This document shows positions 5,242 to 10,195 of a stretch of DNA of 10,195 nt, piece by piece. The position numbers were made by a program, and so were the translations under genes. This DNA is from an uncultured Oscillospiraceae bacterium (GTDB lineage Bacteria; Bacillota; Clostridia; Oscillospirales; Oscillospiraceae), in contig CAKTVW010000054.1 in the NCBI GenBank assembly GCA_934630495.1, positions 1 through 10,195 of the forward strand, in the 5' to 3' direction. The number at the start of each line of letters is the position of its first letter. Positions within the stretch are counted from its first letter, which is position 1. A model generated the notes under the pieces. That model had not been told where the DNA came from, made no database searches, and saw only the letters and a program-made list of their open reading frames with translations.

Positions 5242-5810
5242 GTGAACGACCAAAGCTGAACAAAGAACTGGATGCAGCCACTTTCCGCAGCTTTTATTAT
5301 CTGAAACAGGAGCTTGCCGATTTTTGCAAAGAAAATGGATTGCCGACATCGGGCAGTAAAGCAGAACTCACCGATCGAATTGCATACTTTCTTGATACAG
5401 GAAATGTACTGAAACCCTCTGCCAAGAGAAAAACGGCGGTAAACATCGGCACGCTCACCGAGGACACGGTTATAGAGCCGAATATCGTCTGCTCCGAAAA
5501 GCACCGTGCGTTTTTCAGCGAGAAAATCGGAAAAAGTTTTTCTTTCAATGTTCTGTTTCAGAAATGGCTGAAAGCAAACACCGGAAAGACTTACGGCGAT
5601 GCGATTCGGGCATATTATCGAATCTTAGAGGAAAAGAAACAAACCAAAACGGAGATCGGCGGGCAGTTTGAGTACAACACATACATCCGTGATTTCTTTG
5701 CAGACAATCCCGGAAAGAGCCTGCACGATGCAATCGTATGCTGGAATTACAAAAAGAGTTTGCCTGGGCATCATCGGTACGAGAAATCCGACCTTCGTGC
5801 GCTGGACTGA
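5238..5810 (+). CDS. SAP domain protein with DUF6434-type C-terminus
   Basis: This is a 190-residue soluble protein. Residues about 18-53 form a SAP-like helix-extended-helix: F-Y-Y-L-K-Q-E-L-A-D-F-C-K, then G-L-P-T-S-G-S-K-A-E-L-T-D-R-I. In characterised proteins this motif binds nucleic acid. The C-terminal half (about 80-180) has a repeated pattern F-N-V-L-F-Q-K-W-L-K-A-N-T-G-K-T-Y-G-D-A and Y-I-R-D-F-F-A-D-N-P-G-K-S-L-H-D-A-I, matching my memory of DUF6434 (PF20026), of unknown function. ATG 5238 overlaps the CatA-like stop by 4 bases and is preferred; ATG 5232 is possible. It closes the TetR-led run, 10 bases before the response regulator. A DNA- or RNA-binding role is inference from the SAP part. 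Confidence 0.85.
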   Translation: MSERPKLNKELDAATFRSFYYLKQELADFCKENGLPTSGSKAELTDRIAYFLDTGNVLKPSAKRKTAVNIGTLTEDTVIEPNIVCSEKHRAFFSEKIGKSFSFNVLFQKWLKANTGKTYGDAIRAYYRILEEKKQTKTEIGGQFEYNTYIRDFFADNPGKSLHDAIVCWNYKKSLPGHHRYEKSDLRALD

Positions 5811-5820
5811 CAAATAGAGA

Positions 5821-6492
5821 ATGATACAGTCGATTTTGATTATTGATGATGACCAAACGATCGGGAATCTGGAGCAAGAGGTCTTGGAGCGGGAGGGCTA
5901 TGCGGTACTGCATGCCTACTCCGGCACGGAGGCGCAGATGCTGCTCAAAAATGTCCGTCCGAATCTGATTCTGCTCGACCTGATGCTGCCGGGGATGAGC
6001 GGCGAGGCGCTTTTGCCGCAGATCAAGGGCATTCCCGTTATTGTTGTCAGTGCAAAGGCGGCCGTGCAGGATAAGGTCGATCTGCTGCTTGGCGGCGCAG
6101 CGGATTATCTCACAAAGCCCTTTGACACGAAGGAGCTGCTGGCGCGCGTTGCGGTGCGGCTGAGAGAGGCCGCGCGCTCCCCGTTTGCACCTGTTTTATC
6201 CTGCGGCGAGCTGACACTGGATACTGCTTCCCATGAAGTTCGTCAGGGCGGTGCCTCTGTCACGCTGACAAGGACGGAATACGCCATCTTGAAGCTGTTG
6301 ATGCAAAATCCCGGGCAGGTGCTGGCGAAATCCGTGCTGCTCGACCGCATCAGCGAAGATACGCCCGACTGCACCGAAAACTCGCTGAAAACGCATATCA
6401 GCAATCTGCGCGGAAAGCTGCGCGACACATCCGGAAAAGACTATATCGAAGCGGTCTGGGGCATTGGGTTTCGCCTGAACGCCGAATCTTAA
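5821..6492 (+). CDS. OmpR/VanR-type response regulator
   Basis: The protein has 223 residues. A receiver domain (1-115) shows acidic Asp10/Asp11, phospho-acceptor Asp53 in L-I-L-L-D-L-M-L-P-G-M-S-G, a Ser77 switch residue and conserved Lys99 in L-T-K-P-F-D. A winged-helix output domain follows (about 127-220) with L-T-R-T-E-Y-A-I-L-K-L-L and the recognition-helix region N-S-L-K-T-H-I-S-N-L-R-G-K-L, ending in W-G-I-G-F-R-L. It begins 10 bases after the SAP gene without a clear ribosome binding site (only AGAGA), so it is probably reached by read-through or coupled translation. It is followed by the ATPase, permease and sensor kinase genes, and its likely target is the promoter just downstream of its own stop. 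Confidence 0.95.
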   Translation: MIQSILIIDDDQTIGNLEQEVLEREGYAVLHAYSGTEAQMLLKNVRPNLILLDLMLPGMSGEALLPQIKGIPVIVVSAKAAVQDKVDLLLGGAADYLTKPFDTKELLARVAVRLREAARSPFAPVLSCGELTLDTASHEVRQGGASVTLTRTEYAILKLLMQNPGQVLAKSVLLDRISEDTPDCTENSLKTHISNLRGKLRDTSGKDYIEAVWGIGFRLNAES

Positions 6493-6511
6493 CGATTTCC
6501 GGACGATTTTC
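6492..6511 (+). promoter_or_regulatory. Direct repeat, candidate response-regulator site
   Basis: ACGATTTCC (6492-6500) and ACGATTTTC (6503-6511) match at 8 of 9 bases with an 11-base period, about one helical turn. This is the arrangement usually bound by a tandem dimer of OmpR-family regulators. The repeat ends 12 bases before a TTGACC -35-like box and overlaps the last base of the regulator's stop codon. TTAAC also appears on both sides (6489-6493 and 6512-6516). Binding by the adjacent regulator is inference. Confidence 0.5.
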
Positions 6512-6523
6512 TTAACCGCTGTC

Positions 6524-6551
6524 TTGACCTTTTTGCTGTACCATGTAGGTA
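6524..6551 (+). promoter_or_regulatory. Candidate activator-dependent promoter of the ABC transporter
   Basis: The -35-like TTGACC (6524-6529) is followed after 16 bases by a poor -10 candidate TAGGTA (6546-6551). A good -35 with a weak -10 behind a direct repeat fits a promoter needing an activator. The start of transcription would fall near 6558, giving a leader of about 20 bases with the AGGAGG intact. Confidence 0.4.
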
Positions 6552-6563
6552 TCAAGCAAAAGG
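6529..6563 (+). promoter_or_regulatory. Hairpin covering part of the ABC ATPase ribosome binding site
   Basis: CTTTTTGCT (6529-6537) pairs with AGCAAAAGG (6555-6563) through nine pairs, one of them G-U. After a CA bulge, GTACC (6538-6542) pairs with GGTAT (6548-6552), four Watson-Crick pairs plus one G-U, closing on a 5-base loop. The right arm includes A6561, G6562 and G6563 of the AGGAGG ribosome binding site at 6561-6566. In RNA read through from the regulator gene it could hide that site. RNA starting from the local promoter would lack the left arm. No T run follows, so it is not a terminator. The folding is read by eye only. Confidence 0.55.
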
Positions 6564-6576
6564 AGGTACTTATTTT

Positions 6577-7491
6577 ATGGAATATGTGCTTGAAACGAAT
6601 GCGGTGACAAAGCGTTACCGTGGCTTTACCGCGCTGAACGGTCTGACGATGCGCATTCCGAAAGGTGCGATCTACGGCTTTGTCGGCAGAAACGGCGCAG
6701 GCAAAACCACACTCATCCGCCTGATCTGCGGCTTGCAGGAACCGACAGACGGTAGCTATACCCTCTACGGTGCGAAGAATACGGATACCGAAATCTATCG
6801 CTGCCGCCGCAGGATGGGCGCCGTGGTGGAAAGCCCGGCAATCTACCCCGATATGACGGCGCGGGAGAACATCCGCCAGCAGTATCGGGTGCTCGGACTT
6901 CCGTCTGATGACGGCATCGACGAGCTGTTGCATCTTGTCGGACTCGGAGACACAGGCAAAAAGAAAGCAAAGAATTTTTCGCTTGGTATGCGCCAACGGC
7001 TCGGTATTGCCATTGCCCTTTCGGGGAACCCGGATTTCTTGGTGCTGGACGAGCCGACAAACGGCCTTGACCCGCAGGGCATCATCGAAATGCGTGAACT
7101 GATTTTGAAACTCAACCGGGAACACGGGATCACGGTACTCATTTCCAGCCACATTCTTGATGAGCTTTCCCGCCTTGCCACGCACTATGGGTTTATCGAC
7201 GGCGGACACATGGTAAAAGAGATGAGCGCACAGGAGCTGGAGACACGCTGCCGCAAATGCGTCCGCATTGAAGTCAGCGACACGAAGGCGCTTGCCCGTG
7301 TACTGGATGGTATGAAAGCCGAATACCGCATTATAGACGACACACACGCGGATATTTACGCTGAAATTCCGGTTACAGAACTTGTATCGGAACTGGCGAA
7401 AGAAAACTGCATCGTAAAAAATCTTACGGAGCAGGACGAGAGCCTTGAGAGCTTTTATATGAACCTTGTAGGAGGTGAGCACCATGCGTAA
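6577..7491 (+). CDS. ABC transporter ATP-binding protein, BcrA/LanF type
   Basis: This 304-residue ATPase has Walker A G37-R-N-G-A-G-K-T-T45, signature F-S-L-G-M-R-Q-R-L (134-142), Walker B F-L-V-L-D-E-P-T-N-G-L-D-P (154-166) and switch His192. The Q-loop position reads V-V-E-S-P-A-I-Y (83-90) with Glu85, the 'E-loop' variant known from lantibiotic-immunity LanF ATPases and common in bacitracin-type BcrA proteins. About 90 residues follow the ATPase core, as in this family. It should energise export or expulsion of a peptide antibiotic from the membrane together with the permease encoded next. The ribosome binding site AGGAGG lies 10 bases ahead of the start and partly inside a hairpin. The stop overlaps the permease start by 8 bases. 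The substrate cannot be told from sequence. Confidence 0.95.
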   Translation: MEYVLETNAVTKRYRGFTALNGLTMRIPKGAIYGFVGRNGAGKTTLIRLICGLQEPTDGSYTLYGAKNTDTEIYRCRRRMGAVVESPAIYPDMTARENIRQQYRVLGLPSDDGIDELLHLVGLGDTGKKKAKNFSLGMRQRLGIAIALSGNPDFLVLDEPTNGLDPQGIIEMRELILKLNREHGITVLISSHILDELSRLATHYGFIDGGHMVKEMSAQELETRCRKCVRIEVSDTKALARVLDGMKAEYRIIDDTHADIYAEIPVTELVSELAKENCIVKNLTEQDESLESFYMNLVGGEHHA

Positions 7492-8314
7492 ACTTCTCAG
7501 AGCGAATTTTTCCCGTCTGCGGCACGACAGAACATTCCGGCTGCTTTCAGCCCTGACGGTGTTTTTCGGCGTTTTCATGACGGTGGTCAACGCCGTCAAT
7601 GTTCACCGGGAGGGTGCCGTTTGGGTAATGGATTTCCGGCTTCTCACCTGTGCCATTCTTTGCCCGATTCTGAATTCGGTTTTGGCCGCACTGTTTGTCG
7701 GCAGCGACTATTCCGGTGGGACATTGCGCAATAAACTGATCGCCGGACATCGGCGCGGCAATATCTACCTCGCCAATCTCATCACCGGCTGCTGCGCCGG
7801 AATCATTTTAAGCATTGCCTTTGTTGTTCCGCAAGGTGCCCTCGGGCTTCTGCTGGGAGAGCAGATCCAATCCGCTCCGGTAAAGCTCGGGATGTACGGA
7901 GCGCTGAGTCTTGCGCTGCTGGCCGCCCTTACGGCACTCTTTACGCTGATCGCCATGCTGTGCCAAAACAAATCGCACACGGTTGCCGGATGTATTCTGC
8001 TGGTATTTGTGCTGCTTTTCATCGGCGTTTACATCACCTCTGCACTGAATGAGCCGGAGTATCTGGCGGGCTATTCCTATACAGAGGACGGCGTGACCGT
8101 GGAGGAACCGGAGACGAAAAATCCCAATTACATCAGCGGAACCAAGCGGCAGGTGTACGAATTTATGCAGGACTTTACACCGGGAGGACAGATGCTTCAG
8201 ATCAGCGATATGGACGCCGAAAAGCCGACGATGCTGGCGCTTTATGACGGGATCATTCTCCTTGTGTCAACGGGATGCGGCTTAGTGTTTTTCCGACGCT
8301 GGGATTTGAAGTAA
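7484..8314 (+). CDS. ABC-2 type permease partner
   Basis: The permease has 276 residues and six predicted membrane helices, at about 19-39, 56-76, 97-122, 135-158, 165-186 and 252-270. A hydrophilic outer loop of roughly 65 residues (187-250) lies before the last helix. The segment D-Y-S-G-G-T-L-R-N-K-L-I-A-G-H-R-R (75-91) after helix 2 is the typical ABC-2/BcrB-like cytoplasmic coupling motif. ATG 7484 is preferred because AGGAGG at 7470-7475 is well spaced from it; a GTG at 7475 overlaps that site. It lies inside the end of the ATPase gene (8-base overlap). Only one permease gene is present, so it probably forms a homodimer, unlike two-permease LanEG or CprBC arrangements. Confidence 0.9.
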   Translation: MRKLLRANFSRLRHDRTFRLLSALTVFFGVFMTVVNAVNVHREGAVWVMDFRLLTCAILCPILNSVLAALFVGSDYSGGTLRNKLIAGHRRGNIYLANLITGCCAGIILSIAFVVPQGALGLLLGEQIQSAPVKLGMYGALSLALLAALTALFTLIAMLCQNKSHTVAGCILLVFVLLFIGVYITSALNEPEYLAGYSYTEDGVTVEEPETKNPNYISGTKRQVYEFMQDFTPGGQMLQISDMDAEKPTMLALYDGIILLVSTGCGLVFFRRWDLK

Positions 8315-8323
8315 GAGGTGGTT

Positions 8324-9217
8324 ATGGAGTTTTGGGTCGTGCTGATCATCATTGCGCTTGCATTTTGCGTTGTCGGACTGCTGCTGTACCTGCTCTCCCT
8401 GCGTGCATCCCTGAAAGAAGTCGCACGGGAGCTGAATGACAAGCTGAAAACGGACACGAACACGCTCATTTCCATTTCATCCGGCGACCGTGCCATGCGT
8501 ACCCTTGCTTCGGAAATCAACTGTCAGCTTCAGGCGCTCCGCAAAGAGCGCCTAAAGCTGCAACATGGTGATATGGAATTAAAAAATGCGGTCACCAACA
8601 TTTCCCACGATCTGCGCACCCCACTGACTGCGATCTGCGGCTACCTCGATTTGCTTATGCAACAACCGCAGTCTGAAGCGTCAGAGCGCTATCTTTCCGT
8701 GATCCGCGAACGCACCGATGCCATGCGTGGACTAACTGAGGAACTGCTTCGGTATTCGGTCATTGCCGGAACAACGGAGGAACTGCATTTTGAGCCGGTT
8801 TGTTTGAATGACATTCTGGAGCAAAGCCTTGCAGGATTTTACGGAACGCTTTCCGAACGCGGGATCGTGCCCGATATTGAACTATCGGAGCAGCAGATAG
8901 AGCGAACACTTGACCGACACGCCCTGCGGCGGATTTTTGATAATATTCTTTCCAATGCTGTCAAATATTCTGACGGGGACTTGTCCGTTCGACTGTCGCC
9001 CGACGGCACGGTATGGTTTGAAAACCATGCTAAGGATTTAGATGCCATGCAAACTGCGCACCTGTTTGAGCGCTTTTACACAGTAAACACCGCAAGAAGC
9101 GGAACGGGACTTGGGCTTTCCATTGCCAAGCTGCTCACCGAAAAGATGGGTGGAAATGTTGCGGCAGATTACGATGGCGGCAAACTAAGCATTTTTGTTC
9201 GGTTTCCGGATCGCTGA
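8324..9217 (+). CDS. Sensor histidine kinase
   Basis: The kinase has 297 residues and a single N-terminal membrane helix (about 4-25) with almost no outer domain. A short linker follows, then the H-box N-I-S-H95-D-L-R-T-P-L-T, an N-box F-D-N-I-L-S-N-A-V-K-Y-S (205-216), an F-box-like H-L-F-E-R-F-Y (246-252) and a G2 box G-T-G-L-G-L-S-I-A-K (260-269). The usual aspartate-rich G1 box is replaced by W-F-E-N-H-A-K (231-237), as in lantibiotic-type kinases. With no sensor domain it probably reads the state of the transporter rather than the drug directly, which is inference. The start could also be GTG 8318, adding two residues; ATG 8324 follows GAGGTGG. It lies 9 bases after the permease and is the partner of the regulator at 5821. 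Confidence 0.93.
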   Translation: MEFWVVLIIIALAFCVVGLLLYLLSLRASLKEVARELNDKLKTDTNTLISISSGDRAMRTLASEINCQLQALRKERLKLQHGDMELKNAVTNISHDLRTPLTAICGYLDLLMQQPQSEASERYLSVIRERTDAMRGLTEELLRYSVIAGTTEELHFEPVCLNDILEQSLAGFYGTLSERGIVPDIELSEQQIERTLDRHALRRIFDNILSNAVKYSDGDLSVRLSPDGTVWFENHAKDLDAMQTAHLFERFYTVNTARSGTGLGLSIAKLLTEKMGGNVAADYDGGKLSIFVRFPDR

Positions 9218-9243
9218 CAGAGAAAAAGAAAAGGGGAAATACA

Positions 9244-9756
9244 ATGTCAAAGAGAGCACGGCAATACATCGGTATTCTGGCGGCCGTGATCGCCTATTAT
9301 CTCGTTCACGAAGGAGCACACCTGTTGTACGCCCTGTTTACAGGGGTGTTCCGGCAGGTAAGATTTATGGGACTTGGCGTGCAGGTCGATGTTTTCCGTG
9401 AACGCATGACCGATACGCAGCTCGGCATCTTCTGCCTTGTCGGCGCACTGGCAACTTTCTGCATAGCCTATCTGCTGACTGCGCTTGCCAAGAAAATCGG
9501 CACTGCAAAGAGCCAGCTGTTCCGCGCGGTTCTGTATTACACCACGATTGCGCTTCTTTTGATTGATCCGCTTTACCTAAGCATCCTATGCAGTCTGTTC
9601 GGCGGCGGAGATATGAACGGGATCGCACTTCTGCTGCCTGAATGGGCGGCGAGAGTCGGATTCGGCGTGCTTTTGGTTGCAAATGGGCTTGTGTTCTGGA
9701 AACGGATCTTGCCGGTTTACAGCCGATCCTTTTCAGATACGGAGGTGCAGGCATGA
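9244..9756 (+). CDS. Membrane protein with HEGAH motif, putative M50-like metalloprotease
   Basis: This 170-residue protein has hydrophobic segments at about 8-32, 60-82, 94-118 and 136-154. The first helix carries H22-E-G-A-H26, an HExxH zinc-binding motif inside a membrane segment, as in site-2 (M50-type) proteases. A possible third ligand, Asp123 in G-G-G-D-M-N, lies just after the third helix, where these enzymes usually place an aspartate. The canonical N-x-x-P-x-x-P-x-D-G form is absent, so it is a divergent or minimal version, or a non-catalytic relative. The ribosome binding site AGGGGAA precedes the start. It sits 26 bases after the sensor kinase and overlaps the RsgA-like gene by 4 bases. 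Cleavage of a regulator in this cluster is a hypothesis only. Confidence 0.75.
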   Translation: MSKRARQYIGILAAVIAYYLVHEGAHLLYALFTGVFRQVRFMGLGVQVDVFRERMTDTQLGIFCLVGALATFCIAYLLTALAKKIGTAKSQLFRAVLYYTTIALLLIDPLYLSILCSLFGGGDMNGIALLLPEWAARVGFGVLLVANGLVFWKRILPVYSRSFSDTEVQA

Positions 9757-10195
9757 ACGAGCTGCGGGCGCGAGTGATCGCGCAGGAAAAAGGACTATAT
9801 AAACTCCAAAGTGGCACCGAGGTGAAATCGGCTGCCGTCTCCGGGAAATACCGGTATGAAACGCAAACCGTCTCCGATTATCCCGCCGTCGGTGATTATG
9901 TCATTGCCGAGTGGCCGGAGGACGACAGCCATGCCGTGATTACAGGACTGTTTCCGCGAAAGAGCTGCTTTATCCGAAAAGCGGCGGGCACAGGGAAACA
10001 GGAACAGGTCGTCGCCGCCAATATTGATACCGCCTTTCTCTGTATGTCGCTGAACAACAACTTTAATATCCGGCGGCTGGAGCGGTACCTGTCTGTTGCT
10101 TACGACAGCGGTGCAGCGCCTGTGGTGGTTCTGACGAAATCGGATCTTTGTTCCGATGTGGAAAGCAAAATCACTGAGGTGCAAAGTGCCGCGCC
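9753..10195 (+). CDS. rsgA: RsgA-like ribosome small-subunit GTPase (5' part only)
   Basis: The first 147 residues are visible before the window ends. An N-terminal OB-fold comes first, with V-S-G-K-Y-R-Y at 29-35 and Y-P-A-V-G-D-Y-V at 43-50. The circularly permuted GTPase domain then begins: V-A-A-N-I-D-T-A-F-L (87-96), N-I-R-R-L-E-R-Y-L (105-113) and the G4 base-recognition motif V-V-L-T-K-S-D-L (125-132). Starting with G4 rather than the P-loop is characteristic of RsgA/YjeQ, which checks late maturation of the 30S subunit and hydrolyses GTP. The G1 and G3 motifs and zinc domain should lie to the right. GGAGGTG upstream and an ATGA overlap with the HEGAH gene support the start. It may be a second, accessory RsgA rather than the housekeeping copy. 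Confidence 0.88.
   Translation, partial: MNELRARVIAQEKGLYKLQSGTEVKSAAVSGKYRYETQTVSDYPAVGDYVIAEWPEDDSHAVITGLFPRKSCFIRKAAGTGKQEQVVAANIDTAFLCMSLNNNFNIRRLERYLSVAYDSGAAPVVVLTKSDLCSDVESKITEVQSAA

Noticed and set aside
6196..7599. Minus-strand open frame of 467 codons across the regulator end, gap and ATPase gene
   Set aside because: It lies antisense to two unmistakable genes and their gap, its translation is rich in Arg, His, Cys and Phe with no domain I recognise, and it arises from the codon pattern of the opposite strand.
9365..9817. Minus-strand open frame of 150 codons
   Set aside because: It spans the end of the HEGAH gene and the RsgA start, with a low-complexity Arg/Ser-rich translation and no ribosome binding site.
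1..10195. Integron, insertion sequence, CRISPR or conjugative element genes
   Set aside because: No attC-like sites, transposase or integrase frames, repeat-spacer pattern or terminal inverted repeats were found; KTR-type genes occur on mobile elements but are not proof.

Overview
The window looks like chromosomal or integrated-element accessory DNA from a Gram-positive gut-type Clostridia (Bacillota). The reasons are strong AGGAGG-type ribosome binding sites, many 4-base ATGA stop/start overlaps, a BcrA/LanF-type transporter with its own two-component system, and small protein families (cysteine-rich KTR, DUF998, DUF3795, SAP-DUF6434) that I associate mainly with Clostridia. Every supported gene is on the + strand. 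I see no transposase, integrase, tRNA, rRNA, CRISPR array or attC-like site. Family names come from reading the translations and from memory, without a database search.

Region 1 (1-1396) is a worn area. It holds the 3' end of a TetR-type regulator, a cysteine-rich KTR protein overlapping it by 4 bases, and a strong intrinsic terminator whose stem includes the last KTR codons. A small zinc-ribbon-like protein, a four-helix membrane protein and two gene remnants follow. The remnants are an AbrB-like N-terminus joined out of frame to what looks like the C-terminus of a serine hydrolase (beta-lactamase family).

Region 2 (1370-5810) starts with a near-consensus promoter and a 20-bp palindromic operator just ahead of a complete TetR gene. 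Seven tightly packed genes follow: a DUF998 membrane protein, a GNAT acetyltransferase, a 13-cysteine DUF3795 protein, a TfoX N-terminal domain protein, a hexapeptide-repeat xenobiotic acetyltransferase (Vat/CatB type), a classical CatA-fold chloramphenicol acetyltransferase-like protein, and a SAP-DUF6434 protein. Most neighbours overlap or nearly touch, so this reads as one TetR-controlled transcript of drug-modifying and unknown functions.

Region 3 (5821-10195) carries an OmpR-type response regulator, a BcrA/LanF-type ATPase, one ABC-2 permease and a sensor kinase. A small membrane protein with an HEGAH motif (putative intramembrane metalloprotease) comes next, then the start of an RsgA-like GTPase that runs off the window. 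The largest gap (6493-6576, 84 bases) holds an 11-bp-period direct repeat, a -35-like element and a hairpin that buries part of the ATPase ribosome binding site. This suggests that ATPase output from read-through RNA differs from output from the local promoter.

Taken together, the window looks like a layered antibiotic or cell-envelope stress module: a TetR-induced set of modifying enzymes runs into a peptide-antibiotic-type sensing and export unit. The HEGAH protein and RsgA-like GTPase at the downstream end are the least expected members. No gene-free stretch longer than 300 bases occurs; 1045-1430 holds only remnants plus the TetR promoter and operator.
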